Shown: positions 26,803 to 36,259, numbered from the stretch's first letter. The stretch is DNA of 64,000 nucleotides from SHVO01 sp964576515 (GCA_964576515.1 CAZNUW010000001.1:372001-436000), one strand, 5' to 3'. Made by a program: numbers and translations. Notes: a model not told the origin generated them from the sequence alone.

Positions 26803-27294
26803 ATGTTGAAACAATTTATGACCGCGTGCGGATTCAATGCAGCCCTGATTGCCCCTGTCCTTGCTGCCGCGCCCACCTGCGATCCGCAGCGTAATCCGAT
26901 TCCGGCGACGCGCTACGAACTGAGGGGCGCGGAAGTCGTCGATAAGGAAACGGGGTTGACTTGGCAGCGCTGCAGCGTCGGCCAGACCTGGAAGGAGGGC
27001 GAAGGCTGCACAGGAACGGTGGCGGAGTTCGATTGGCCGAATGCCAAGAAACAGGCGCGGCGGGGATGGAGGCTGCCCACGCGCGAGGAGCTTGAAACAT
27101 TGATCTCCAAAGCATGCTCCCCATCGATCAATCCGGAAGCCTTTCCGAATCTCGATCCCGTCAATCTCTGGTACTGGAGTTCAACGCAGGATGTGCGTGA
27201 TCTTGCGTGGCTCGTCCAGTTCGGGGGCGGCGCCACGTTCAACGGCTACCAGACGGCGAAAAATCCCGTACGCCTCGTACGCGACGGCAAATAG
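26803..27294 (+). CDS. secreted DUF1566 protein, copy 2
   Basis: 163 residues. ATG at 26803 follows GGAGGGA. Signal peptide to about residue 21 (LAA-APT). Same domain plan as copy 1: VVDKETGLTWQRCSVGQTW, GEGCTGT, NAKK, WRLPTREELETLI, FPNL, YWSSTQ and a final PVRLVRDGK. The copies lie 0.9 kb apart with an unrelated gene between them, so they are probably an old local duplication. Confidence 0.82.
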   Translation: MLKQFMTACGFNAALIAPVLAAAPTCDPQRNPIPATRYELRGAEVVDKETGLTWQRCSVGQTWKEGEGCTGTVAEFDWPNAKKQARRGWRLPTREELETLISKACSPSINPEAFPNLDPVNLWYWSSTQDVRDLAWLVQFGGGATFNGYQTAKNPVRLVRDGK

Positions 27295-27384
27295 CGCGAG
27301 GCACGAGTCTGGCCCGCGGCCGGCGTCATGCCGTAGTGCGACCCGGCTCCATCTTCGATTAAATCGCTGTCAGAGAAATTGCAC

Positions 27385-27417
27385 CTCGTGCGCGAGATAC
27401 CCACTCTCGCGCACGAG
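27385..27417. repeat. perfect 13-bp inverted repeat upstream of htrA
   Basis: CTCGTGCGCGAGA (27385-27397) and its exact complement (27405-27417) flank a 7-nt spacer. It lies 51 nt before the HtrA start and 90 nt after the DUF1566 stop. No T-run follows, so an operator or RNA hairpin is as likely as a terminator. Confidence 0.6.
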
Positions 27418-27468
27418 ACACCGCCAACCCCTGTGAAAGGCAAAACATAAATCGATAGCAGGTGCCCT

Positions 27469-28875
27469 ATGCATAAAGAATTTTCCATACTCCCCGGCAA
27501 GAAATGGCTTGCCGCTTCGGCCGTGGCGCTCGCGCTCGCGGCGCCCATCGCCATCGTTCCTTCCGCCCTCGACGCTCAGCCGGTCGTAGCGCCTCTCAAT
27601 GAACCGAGCTTGGCTCCCATTGTCGCCAAAGTGACGCCGGCCGTTGTGAGCGTTGCCACGCGCGGCAAAACCACTCCAGCCGTCCAGAACAATCCCTTCT
27701 TCAACGACCCATTTTTCCGTCGGTTCTTCGATGTTCCTGAAGGCGGTCTACAGCCGCAACCGCGGACCGGAGCAGGATCCGGAGTGATCGTGGACGCGCG
27801 CCGCGGCTACATCATCACCAACCACCACGTCATCGACGGCGCCGATGAGATCACCGTGACGCTCCGGGACGGACGGGAGTTCACTGCGAAGAAGCTCGGG
27901 TCCGACCAGGGCACAGATATCGCGCTGTTGCAAATCGACGCGGAGAATCTCACCGCTCTGCCCATCGGCGATTCCGGAAAGCTCCTCGTCGGTGACTATG
28001 TCATAGCCATCGGCAATCCATTCGGCCTCGGTCATACCGTGACAGCGGGCATCGTCTCGGCTCTCGGACGCTCGGGCCTTAACATCGAAGGCTACGAAGA
28101 TTTCATTCAGACCGACGCGTCCATCAATCCCGGAAACTCCGGCGGTCCCCTCGTGAACATCCGCGGCGAGATCGTGGGCATCAACTCGGCGATCATCGCG
28201 CCCTCGGGCGGCAACGTCGGCATCGGTTTTGCCGTGCCATCGTCTATGATGAAGTCGGTCATGGACCAGTTGATCGAACACGGCGAAGTGAGCCGCGGCC
28301 AGATCGGCATTACGATCAGCAGTCTCAATCCGTCCATGGCCGCAAATCTCGGGCTTTCGGTCCGTGAAGGTGCGCTCGTGAATTCCGTGGTCCGCGATAG
28401 CCCGGCAGAAAAGGCGGGCGTCGAGGCGGGAGATGTTGTCACCGCGGTCGACGGTAGCCCCATCCGGGACGCCACGGCGCTACGCAACCGTGTCGGTCTG
28501 TCCCGCTCGGGATCATCGGTCACGCTGAAGGTGCTGCGTGACGGACGCGAGCGCGATATCCGCGTCACCATCGCCAAGGCTCCCGACACCGGGCAAGCTG
28601 CGGGCGGCGGCGGTGGCGGCGATGAGTTGCGCGCTGCGCTGGAAGGTGCGTCCTTCTCCACGGCTGACGGAAGGGTGAAGGGCGTTCGTGTGGATTCCGT
28701 CGCTCCGGGCAGCGCCGCCGAGCGGATCAACTTGCGCGCCGGCGATATCGTGGTGGCGGTCAATCGTAAGCCCGTCGAGAACGTCGGGGACTTCTATGCC
28801 GCGCTGAAAGGGTCGCGGCAGACCGTTCTCTTCGTCAAGCGCGACGGCAACGATGTGCTGATCGTCGTACCGTAG
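27469..28875 (+). CDS. HtrA/DegP-family periplasmic serine protease with two PDZ domains
   Basis: 468 residues. Signal peptide or anchor (about 12-36) is followed by a trypsin-like domain with the triad His120 (TNHHVI), Asp150 (GTDIAL) and Ser224 (GNSGGP). The Q-linker FFNDPFFRRFF is typical of DegP. PDZ1 spans about 285-375 and PDZ2 about 395-468, separated by a GGGGGGD linker. It degrades or refolds damaged envelope proteins. Monocistronic, with an inverted repeat upstream and a strong terminator downstream. Confidence 0.94.
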   Translation: MHKEFSILPGKKWLAASAVALALAAPIAIVPSALDAQPVVAPLNEPSLAPIVAKVTPAVVSVATRGKTTPAVQNNPFFNDPFFRRFFDVPEGGLQPQPRTGAGSGVIVDARRGYIITNHHVIDGADEITVTLRDGREFTAKKLGSDQGTDIALLQIDAENLTALPIGDSGKLLVGDYVIAIGNPFGLGHTVTAGIVSALGRSGLNIEGYEDFIQTDASINPGNSGGPLVNIRGEIVGINSAIIAPSGGNVGIGFAVPSSMMKSVMDQLIEHGEVSRGQIGITISSLNPSMAANLGLSVREGALVNSVVRDSPAEKAGVEAGDVVTAVDGSPIRDATALRNRVGLSRSGSSVTLKVLRDGRERDIRVTIAKAPDTGQAAGGGGGGDELRAALEGASFSTADGRVKGVRVDSVAPGSAAERINLRAGDIVVAVNRKPVENVGDFYAALKGSRQTVLFVKRDGNDVLIVVP

Positions 28876-28884
28876 AGGCAATCA

Positions 28885-28917
28885 AGCGGGGCCGCGCAAC
28901 CGGCCCCGCTTCTTTTC
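28885..28917 (+). terminator. intrinsic terminator of htrA
   Basis: A perfect 10-bp stem (28885-28894 with 28901-28910), 6-nt loop and TCTTTTCT tail, 10 nt after the stop codon. Confidence 0.85.
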
Positions 28918-28989
28918 TCCTAATCCACACTAGCCGCCCCTTGCGAGACGTTCGTCAAAATAGCGCTGAGAAATGGCGGCGCACTTCGA

Positions 28990-29220
28990 TCAGTGCTCCC
29001 GGGTCAGCGATTTTCCGCTCGCCTTTTGGGCTGGTCCTTCCCTCTTTATATGGGCCTCGCCGTGTTCGGCACGGCGCAGATATTCAGCGGCGCGCTCCAA
29101 CAATACCTTTGACGCCTCCCCACTTCCCATCGCTCTCGCCGTGGCGGCGAGCTGGCTGGCTCGTTGCCGCCAATTATGTGCGTCGACCGCAGAAGCGTCT
29201 CTTGTGAGTTTCTGCTCCAT
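28990..29220 (-). CDS. small helical protein of unknown function
   Basis: 76 residues; ATG behind GGGGAG. Pattern NWRQRASQLAATARAM then SKVLLERAAEYLRRAEH is a two-helix layout common among short alphaproteobacterial proteins, with no known activity. Soluble and basic. Faces away from htrA and marC. Confidence 0.6.
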   Translation of the reverse strand: MEQKLTRDASAVDAHNWRQRASQLAATARAMGSGEASKVLLERAAEYLRRAEHGEAHIKREGPAQKASGKSLTREH

Positions 29221-29376
29221 GGCTCCCCACTCCGCTCGGGTCCAGCAAGATTATTTTCGGCGAAACGCGTTGGCAAGGTCGAAGCTTTTCGTTGCGACTT
29301 GAGTAACTTCCGCCCCGTCACCCGGTGCCCGTAAGACCCCGCAAGAGTCTACAGCGGCGCCGCTTTCTCGCCCCGT

Positions 29377-29404
29377 CTTGACGCGCGGTCCTGCGGTCCA
29401 TACC
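29377..29404 (+). promoter_or_regulatory. promoter of the MarC-family gene
   Basis: CTTGAC (29377-29382), 16-nt spacer, CATACC (29399-29404), 35 nt before ATG; compatible with a sigma-32 or housekeeping promoter. Confidence 0.5.
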
Positions 29405-29438
29405 TCCACGGCCGGTCAGCGTAAACGCGTGCACTACG

Positions 29439-30080
29439 ATGCCCGAGCTTGTCTTGTCCGCATTGACGATCCTGTTTGTAACCGTCGGTCCTATCGAAGT
29501 TGCGACCGTATTCCTCGCTGTCAGTCCCAAAGTAAAGCCCGAGGCCCGTACACGGGTGGCGTTCCTGGCCACGCTTGTTGCGACAATTGTTCTGCTCGCA
29601 TTCGCCCTTGGGGGAAACCAGGTGCTGGAACTCATGGGGGTAGGCCTGCCCGCCTTCCGCACTGCGGGGGGCATTCTTCTTCTGAAACTCGCGGCAAATC
29701 TTTTGTTCGTACACCATTCCCAGCTCACCTCCTTGAGTGAGGCCGAGGAGGATGAGGCGAGCCGGCATACCTCCATCGCGATTTTTCCGTTGGCGCTTCC
29801 GATGATTGCCGGACCCGGCAGCATAACCGCCGTCGTGCTGCTGATGGGCCGCGCTGGCTCCCTTGCTGAACAGGCGATCGTGTTAGGGAGCTTGCTCCTG
29901 ATTGCCGCCCTGACCTTTGGCGCGATGGCCTGGGCGACGCAACTCGTGCGCTTCCTCGGCCTCACGGGTGCCAATGTGATTGCCCGGCTTTCGGGAATGC
30001 TCCTGGCCGCCCTCGCCAGGCAGTTTGTTTTCGATGGTCTTCGGGAGAGCGGGCTATTTGCCGCGCCGGGCACCCCTTGA
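29439..30080 (+). CDS. MarC-family integral membrane protein
   Basis: 213 residues with six hydrophobic helices (about 5-25, 40-60, 68-88, 110-132, 142-165, 185-205). The family hallmarks VGPIEVATVFLAVSP near the start and PLALPMIAGPGSITAVVLL in the middle are both present. The family is widespread, but its transport role is unproven. Its 3' end contains the promoter of the next gene. Confidence 0.88.
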   Translation: MPELVLSALTILFVTVGPIEVATVFLAVSPKVKPEARTRVAFLATLVATIVLLAFALGGNQVLELMGVGLPAFRTAGGILLLKLAANLLFVHHSQLTSLSEAEEDEASRHTSIAIFPLALPMIAGPGSITAVVLLMGRAGSLAEQAIVLGSLLLIAALTFGAMAWATQLVRFLGLTGANVIARLSGMLLAALARQFVFDGLRESGLFAAPGTP

Positions 30081-30103
30081 AATTTCGCGGGCAATTCCTA
30101 GCT
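30076..30103 (+). promoter_or_regulatory. stress-island promoter (TTCCTA class) at the marC stop
   Basis: CTTGAA (30076-30081), 16-nt spacer, CTAGCT (30098-30103) within ATTCCTAGCTCG. It overlaps the marC stop codon and lies 40 nt before the next ATG. Confidence 0.58.
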
Positions 30104-30143
30104 CGCCGAAAACCGGCCATGCATGCGAACAATGGAGGACCGT

Positions 30144-30479
30144 ATGCCCGCAGCTCGTAATTTGAAGGCAGCCGTACTACACGCCCCAGTGGACGACCCC
30201 GATCTGGATCGACTTCTGGTCCCGCGTCAGCATTACCGGCATCCCAAGGACGTCCTCGGCGACAACACATTGTCGGTTCAGGAAAAGCGCGCGATTCTCG
30301 CCTCCTGGGCGTCGGATGCGTGTTCGCTGCCGTCTCGGCCGGGTCTTCGCCTGGTGCCAGGGATGGACGCGCCCGTGGCCTTCGACGATGTCATGGATGC
30401 GCTTCGGGCGCTGGACTACGGGCCCCCGCTCAGGAATGTGTCCGACCGGCGTACGCCGTCTCCAACCTGCGACGCCTGA
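30144..30479 (+). CDS. conserved-looking small protein (EKRAILASWASDA motif)
   Basis: 111 residues; ATG at 30144 follows GGAGG. A motif LSVQEKRAILASWASDACSL and a later FDDVMDALRALD are reminiscent of short hypothetical proteins in rhizobia and relatives. Soluble, no catalytic motif. It opens a two-gene unit with the next gene 16 nt away. Confidence 0.68.
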   Translation: MPAARNLKAAVLHAPVDDPDLDRLLVPRQHYRHPKDVLGDNTLSVQEKRAILASWASDACSLPSRPGLRLVPGMDAPVAFDDVMDALRALDYGPPLRNVSDRRTPSPTCDA

Positions 30480-30495
30480 CACCGGGAGCGGAGCC

Positions 30496-30705
30496 ATGAA
30501 CGCATCATTCGCGAGAGGCGGACAGCAGTATTATGGGGGCAACCAGGAGCCTTGCCTAAGCGACATGCTGGCCGATCCTGTTTTCCTTGCCGTATTGCGA
30601 CGGGATGGGCTTACCGTCGCAGATTTATTCACGCAGTTGGGCCTGCCCAAAAAATGGGCGGATCAGATCGGTGGGCTTCCGGCACCCACAATGGCTGCGG
30701 CCTAA
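30496..30705 (+). CDS. small protein of unknown function
   Basis: 69 residues; ATG behind GGGAGCGGAG. The motif MLADPVFLAVLRRDGLTVADLFTQLG suggests a small helical fold. It is co-oriented with, and 16 nt from, the previous gene. Function unknown. Confidence 0.58.
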   Translation: MNASFARGGQQYYGGNQEPCLSDMLADPVFLAVLRRDGLTVADLFTQLGLPKKWADQIGGLPAPTMAAA

Positions 30706-30717
30706 CGGCCTTTCGAA

Positions 30718-30981
30718 CTATTGGATGTAGAAACTACCGTTCGCGGTTCGTAGCTCTGCGGGACTGATGAGTTGCTGGTGTGCGACCCGCACCGAGTAGA
30801 GCTTGCCCTCCAGCTTGTGCTCCCAAAATGCGAGAAAATCGCGGAGCACTGGAAATTTCGGGGCGAGGTCCAGTTCCTGCCAGATGTATTCCTGGAGAAC
30901 CGACGGATGGTCGGGCAGGCGGTAGAGGATATGGGCCGTCGTCAGGCGGTAATTTTTGAGCTGTAAGTCCAAGGTCCGCAT
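30718..30981 (-). CDS. Usg-family protein
   Basis: 87 residues. The sequence pattern TAHILYRLPDHPSVLQEYIWQ, LDLAPKFPVLRDFLAFWE and SVRVAHQQLISPAE is that of the Usg family of alphaproteobacteria (PF06233), whose biochemical role is unknown. It is divergent from groESL and has its own CTTGAA promoter at 31015-31043. Confidence 0.82.
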   Translation of the reverse strand: MRTLDLQLKNYRLTTAHILYRLPDHPSVLQEYIWQELDLAPKFPVLRDFLAFWEHKLEGKLYSVRVAHQQLISPAELRTANGSFYIQ

Positions 30982-31014
30982 CGCTGTCCTTGTCTGTTGT
31001 TAGACCTACTCAAA

Positions 31015-31043
31015 ATCTTGCCACCGCCGCGTTGAATTTCAAG
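31015..31043 (-). promoter_or_regulatory. sigma-32-like promoter of the usg-like gene
   Basis: On the minus strand CTTGAA (31038-31043), 17-nt spacer, CAAGAT (31015-31020), 34 nt before ATG. Confidence 0.5.
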
Positions 31044-31056
31044 AGGCGGCAACGTG

Positions 31057-31083
31057 TTAGCACTCGCCGTCGAGGGCTGCGAA
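31057..31083 (+). promoter_or_regulatory. degenerate CIRCE element upstream of groES
   Basis: TTAGCACTC (31057-31065), exactly the left arm of the HrcA operator, is followed by a 9-nt spacer and GGCTGCGAA (31075-31083), which matches 6 of 9 bases of the right arm GAGTGCTAA. It lies between the divergent usg-like and groES promoters. Confidence 0.55.
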
Positions 31084-31100
31084 TTTTTTTGTTCTGCCCC

Positions 31101-31129
31101 CTTGATGGCGCCGAATTCGTTTCCTAACT
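31101..31129 (+). promoter_or_regulatory. stress-island promoter (TTTCCTA class) of groESL
   Basis: CTTGAT (31101-31106), 17-nt spacer, CTAACT (31124-31129) within TTTCCTAACTCG. ATG of groES lies 115 nt downstream. Confidence 0.62.
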
Positions 31130-31244
31130 CGCCGGTGACCGCCCGCTAAGGGGGTCGATTCAAATCATTACGCGTGGCAGCCCCACCGCTCGTTGGTGGG
31201 ATGGTGGGATGCTTGTCATTTGCTCAAAGAAGGAATGGCACCAC

Positions 31245-31565
31245 ATGAAGACCTCTTTCCGTCCGTTACATGACCGCGTTCTTGTCCGCCGCGTGGAAAG
31301 CGAAGAGCGTTCCAAGGGCGGCATCATCATTCCCGACACCGCCAAGGAAAAACCGATGGAAGGCGAAGTCGTCGCCGTCGGCTCGGGAACCCGCCAGGAG
31401 AGCGGGGCAATCCAGCCGCTCGACGTGAAGGCCGGCGATCGGATTCTGTTTGGCAAGTGGTCGGGAACGGAAGTGAAGATCGACGGCGACGAGCTGTTGA
31501 TCATGAAGGAATCCGACATCCTCGGGATCGTCGAAGTTCGTCAGGAAGCCCGGAAGGCCGCCTAA
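31245..31565 (+). CDS. groES: GroES co-chaperonin
   Basis: 106 residues, slightly longer than the usual 95-97 because of a basic C-terminal tail (VRQEARKAA). Conserved parts: FRPLHDRVLVRR, the mobile loop SEERSKGGIIIPDTAKEKP, GEVVAVGSG and DGDELLIMKESDILGI. It caps the GroEL ring during folding. ATG at 31245 follows AAGGA. Operon with groEL 37 nt downstream. Confidence 0.97.
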   Translation: MKTSFRPLHDRVLVRRVESEERSKGGIIIPDTAKEKPMEGEVVAVGSGTRQESGAIQPLDVKAGDRILFGKWSGTEVKIDGDELLIMKESDILGIVEVRQEARKAA

Positions 31566-31602
31566 GGTCCACCGGCTGTTTGTGGGAAAGGAGTAAGCAA
31601 TC

Positions 31603-33234
<1,632 letters not shown>

Positions 33235-33257
33235 ATAAGCCAGGCACGCACGAAAGT

Positions 33258-33290
33258 GGCCGCCGGAGTAATTCCGGCGGCCATTTTTTT
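33258..33290 (+). terminator. intrinsic terminator of groESL
   Basis: A perfect 10-bp stem (33258-33267 with 33273-33282), 5-nt loop, then A and seven T, 24 nt after the groEL stop. Confidence 0.9.
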
Positions 33291-33331
33291 CGTTCCTGTC
33301 ATCCTGGTAAGGCGGACGGCACACGCCTGCG

Positions 33332-33357
33332 GGAACGCTCCAGGCCACATTAGCGTT
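33332..33357 (+). promoter_or_regulatory. EcfG-type general stress promoter
   Basis: GGAAC (33332-33336), 17-nt spacer and CGTT (33354-33357) match the consensus of the alphaproteobacterial general stress sigma factor. It is 9 nt before the receiver-protein ATG, so the leader would be very short or the true start is the Met at 33378. Confidence 0.6.
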
Positions 33358-33365
33358 ATAGGAGC

Positions 33366-33794
33366 ATGTCCGACGTTATGTTCCCTGATGCGGCTCGGAC
33401 GGCCCTTGGTCCGGCCCGCGCGAATTATAAGGCCAGCGCCGATATCCACGTTCTCGTTGTGGAGGATGAGGCGCTTATTGCCATGGACATTGCGTCCTAC
33501 CTCAACGATCTCGGCTTCGTGAACATATCAGTCGCGGCATCGCTTCCCAGTGCGTTGAACTCAGTTCGCGCAAAGCGCCCTGACCTGGCGATCCTCGATG
33601 TCAATCTTGGGCAGACGCTGGTCTTTCCCGTGGCCGCCGAGCTGCGGCGGTTGGGCGTGCCTTTCTTCTTCTCCACAGGACGTCATATCTCGGAGCTCCC
33701 GGCGGAATGGACCAGCGAACGGATCGTACCCAAGCCTGCCAATAAGAAGGCTATCGCAGCGGCCGTTGAAAAGCTCGGCTTCCGCCTGCATTAG
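33366..33794 (+). CDS. stand-alone response-regulator receiver domain
   Basis: 142 residues. After about 25 leading residues a complete receiver domain follows: acidic pair in VVEDEALIAMD, phospho-acceptor Asp in LAILDVNLG, Ser/Thr in FFFSTG and Lys in VPKPANKK. No output domain. Start may instead be the Met at 33378, which has AGGAG about 13 nt upstream. Promoter type suggests the general stress regulon. The partner kinase is unknown. Confidence 0.86.
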   Translation: MSDVMFPDAARTALGPARANYKASADIHVLVVEDEALIAMDIASYLNDLGFVNISVAASLPSALNSVRAKRPDLAILDVNLGQTLVFPVAAELRRLGVPFFFSTGRHISELPAEWTSERIVPKPANKKAIAAAVEKLGFRLH

Positions 33795-33831
33795 CGCAGA
33801 GTCTCAATTTTCCGTGAAGCTGATGGAGTAG

Positions 33832-34029
33832 TCAGTCGTTCATGGGATTGCCCTGCGCCACAAAAGTGAGCGTCCGGACCAAGCCGGTCTCGTCCCAGAT
33901 TTCCGCTTGCAGGAAATGCGCGCGATTGCGCCGCTGCGCGAGGATGAAAGCGGTCGCCCCATCAGCTGCGTCGATGTCCAGAATGACCGACGCGCGCGGC
34001 GAACGGAATATGCATTGATAGCGCTTCAT
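33832..34029 (-). CDS. MKR[YF]-C family small protein, paralogue 3
   Basis: 65 residues. Starts MKRYQCIFRSPRASVILDIDA, with an AEIWDETGLVR segment nearly identical to paralogue 2 (24760-24966). The start at 34029 is chosen by alignment with the paralogues; an upstream ATG at 34050 would add seven residues. Function unknown. Confidence 0.66.
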   Translation of the reverse strand: MKRYQCIFRSPRASVILDIDAADGATAFILAQRRNRAHFLQAEIWDETGLVRTLTFVAQGNPMND

Positions 34030-34230
34030 GGCGGACTCGGCTTCGCTCATGACGCACAGCTCGGCGGGAAAGGTGTGACGCTACTCCCCAGGACAGGGGC
34101 GCCGCCGCGCTTCAAACAACGGGTCCGTCGCCGATTGCCACAGTCCGGGCACCGGCACAGCGCTTCCGATGAGGCGCCGGACACGGACCGGCGCCCCGCC
34201 ACAACCGATGTCGGGCGCCAACAGGGCCGG

Positions 34231-34809
34231 TCAGGACGGCGGCCCGGAACCGATTTCGAAGACGAAATTTTCGGCATAGCTACGTGCCCTCGGCCGGCGC
34301 TCGTGCGGCTCGGCAACAAAAAACGGCAGCCCGTGACGCCTGGCATAAGTGACCGCCTGTTCGCGGGTGTCAAAAGACAGGCTGACGTGATGACGCGTAT
34401 CTGTCGTGCCCGTCCATCCCATCAGGGGCTCGACAAAGGGAGAGGTCGAGGAAAGGAATTCCAGAAGCCATCGCCGTGACCGGCCCCGGGCACTCTGCAT
34501 GACGTTTGCCGCCGGGCGATAGATGCGTGCGATCGGATCTTGGGCCTTGGACGCTTCACGGCGCCGCGCGCGAACGGTCGCAAGGTCGATAACCTCGGCG
34601 GTCGCGGCTTTCTGCTTGGTAGGATCTGGAGGAGGCGAAGGCGCGATATCCGCGCGGGGCACCGCTCCTAGGGTCCACGACGGCGGGTCGCTCGCGGGAA
34701 ATGAGTCGTCTCCCGCCAGGTCAACTGGATCATTCCGTGTCGTTTGAGAAATTGGTTCGGGAACAAAGCCCGGAGAAATCTGATTAGCACCGCCCTGAGT
34801 ATCTTTCAT
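34231..34809 (-). CDS. NDUFS4-like (ETC complex I subunit) domain protein
   Basis: 192 residues. A Pro-rich, charged N-terminal 95 residues is followed by the NDUFS4-type domain: ARIYRPAANVMQSARGRSRRWLLEF opening (about 93-117), GWTGTTDTRHHVSLSF, then EQAVTYARRHGLPFFV and SYAENF. The housekeeping subunit of about 100 residues binds the complex I matrix arm. The long N-terminal extension and location in the stress island suggest an accessory paralogue. Start at 34809 behind GGAGAAGG. Confidence 0.78.
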   Translation of the reverse strand: MKDTQGGANQISPGFVPEPISQTTRNDPVDLAGDDSFPASDPPSWTLGAVPRADIAPSPPPDPTKQKAATAEVIDLATVRARRREASKAQDPIARIYRPAANVMQSARGRSRRWLLEFLSSTSPFVEPLMGWTGTTDTRHHVSLSFDTREQAVTYARRHGLPFFVAEPHERRPRARSYAENFVFEIGSGPPS

Positions 34810-34865
34810 GACTGACCTTCTCCATCACACCTCCGACCCAGGGGAGTGAGGAGCCGCCGCAGCCC

Positions 34866-35039
34866 TTAGGCTGCGAGGGGGTGGCCCGAACACGGGACGT
34901 CGCCGGTCCTCCGCATGCCGGCGTACTTCGCTGGCGAAAGCCAGAACAACACCCCTTGGCCGTAGACGGTTGGGCCGTTGTAGCGGCCCCACTCCCACTG
35001 GGTCCTGTCCGCCGGGCGAGGATCGCTTCCCGGCACCAT
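34866..35039 (-). CDS. candidate 57-residue protein at a stress promoter
   Basis: Frame from ATG at 35039 to 34866, with a plausible aromatic-rich segment (TQWEWGRYNGPTVYGQGVLFW). No ribosome site; the ATG lies only 3 nt past the -10 of the minus-strand promoter, so it would be leaderless. The alternative is an untranslated leader of the NDUFS4-like gene 56 nt downstream. Confidence 0.3.
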   Translation of the reverse strand: MVPGSDPRPADRTQWEWGRYNGPTVYGQGVLFWLSPAKYAGMRRTGDVPCSGHPLAA

Positions 35040-35041
35040 CG

Positions 35042-35069
35042 ATCTAGGAAATAAGAATCGGACGTCAAG
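35042..35069 (-). promoter_or_regulatory. stress-island promoter (TTTCCTA class), minus strand
   Basis: On the minus strand CTTGAC (35064-35069), 16-nt spacer, CTAGAT (35042-35047) within TTTCCTAGATCG, identical over 12 nt to the one at 26408-26436. It points toward the NDUFS4-like gene. Confidence 0.62.
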
Positions 35070-35314
35070 CCCCTGCCGCCCCGCGGGGTTTGTCTCCGGT
35101 ATCACGAGAAATCCTCTCGCCGTACCGCAACCAGTTTCATTTCTGCGGAGAGCCGGGAATAAGAGTTGTGTGCTCGGGACGAACTTGCACGGCGGGCCGC
35201 GTTGGCCAAGTGCGGCTGACGTCTGCGCAAAAAACCTTCGCGAGCTCCCCGAGGGCCGCGACCACTCCGACCGCGGCCCCCGGGGTGCATTCGCATTGAC
35301 CTAGAACATCCCCA

Positions 35315-35485
35315 TCATTGCCGGGAAGGTCGGCATGGTGGAGGCCGATCCGTGAACAGCGCGAAGAGGCCTCCGATGAGGAGCAAAGCGGCGAGCAGAC
35401 CCGCCGTACCCACGGCAATCCGTTCCGCCTGTTCACGTCTCACACTGGGCCAATGCATTTGGGGCAAGCGCCAATCCAAACGCAT
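35315..35485 (-). CDS. 56-residue single-pass membrane protein
   Basis: ATG at 35485 follows GGAGGTG. A basic N-terminus (RLDWRLPQMHWPSVRREQ) precedes one helix (IAVGTAGLLAALLLIGGLFALF) and a Pro-rich tail. Orientation opposite to the Hsp20 operon. Not a recognised family. Confidence 0.52.
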   Translation of the reverse strand: MRLDWRLPQMHWPSVRREQAERIAVGTAGLLAALLLIGGLFALFTDRPPPCRPSRQ

Positions 35486-35791
35486 GGAACACCTCCGTGT
35501 CATTCACATTTCTCATGGCTGGCGTAAGAGGCCAACCGCGATGCGATCTATGAATCGGTTCATAATTTTCAAGGGGTGTCGGGCCCTTGACAACGGCTGC
35601 CCGTTTCATAGATGGCCACTGCGGGATGCCGTTACGGGTCCCCGAGGCAAGAGACGGCAGTGCTTGACCTCCAGTCGTCTTGGCGCGGTCCGATCATTCT
35701 TCGCCTCCCTCCGTACCCTTGTCCCGCACACAAGGGCAGCCATGGCTTCGCGTAGCCGCAAGGGGCCCGGGCACATGAATGGAGGATTGAA
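35486..35791. other. 306-nt upstream region of the hsp20 operon
   Basis: Contains the CTTGAC promoter at 35586-35613 and a leader of about 170 nt before the first hsp20. Frames here are shadows. The long leader could fold as an RNA thermometer of the ROSE type, which often precede alphaproteobacterial hsp20 genes, but I could not identify the ROSE anti-SD motif with certainty. Confidence 0.4.
35586..35613 (+). promoter_or_regulatory. promoter of the hsp20 operon
   Basis: CTTGAC (35586-35591), 16-nt spacer, ATAGAT (35608-35613) within TTTCATAGATGG, one base from the island TTTCCTAGAT block. Confidence 0.58.
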
Positions 35792-36259
35792 ATGCTTCTT
35801 TTTGAACACACCCAGCCTTCCTGGAGTCCGTTCAATCAAATGCGCCGGCTTCAGGCTGATATCGACCAGCTTTTCGAGGCGGCTTGGCCGCAGGCGCGCG
35901 AGCGTTCGGCTCCGCGCTCGTTACCGCAAACGCGGACCTATCCCCCGGTAAATCTTTGGCTCGGCGAAAACAGCGTCGTGATCACGGCGGAACTGCCGGG
36001 GCTCGACACGAAGGACGTGGACCTCACGATCCGTGAAAACACGCTTACGCTTCGCGGCGAGCGCAAGGCGTCGGACGCCAATAACGCGGACTGGCACCGT
36101 CAGGAGCGGGTGACTGGCGAATTCACGCGAACGATCGAACTTCCGTTCCGGGTGGATCCGGACCGCGTCGATGCGCGCTTCGCCAACGGCGTTCTCGAAG
36201 TCGAGCTGCAGCGGCCCGAGGAAGACAAGCCGCGCAAGATCAAGATCAACGGCAAGTAA
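35792..36259 (+). CDS. Hsp20 small heat-shock protein, copy 1
   Basis: 155 residues. A short N-terminal arm (MLLFEHTQPSWSPFNQM) is followed by the alpha-crystallin domain (about 48-140): VITAELPGLDTKDVDLTI, LTLRGER and the FANGVLEVELQRP consensus (A-x-x-x-NGVL). C-terminal IKI anchors oligomers. ATP-independent holdase. First of three hsp20 genes in one direction; ATG behind GGAGG. Confidence 0.95.
   Translation: MLLFEHTQPSWSPFNQMRRLQADIDQLFEAAWPQARERSAPRSLPQTRTYPPVNLWLGENSVVITAELPGLDTKDVDLTIRENTLTLRGERKASDANNADWHRQERVTGEFTRTIELPFRVDPDRVDARFANGVLEVELQRPEEDKPRKIKINGK

Noticed and set aside
35592..35791. ROSE-type RNA thermometer before hsp20
   Set aside because: The leader is long enough, but I could not find the U-rich anti-SD motif pairing with GGAGG with confidence; needs folding software.
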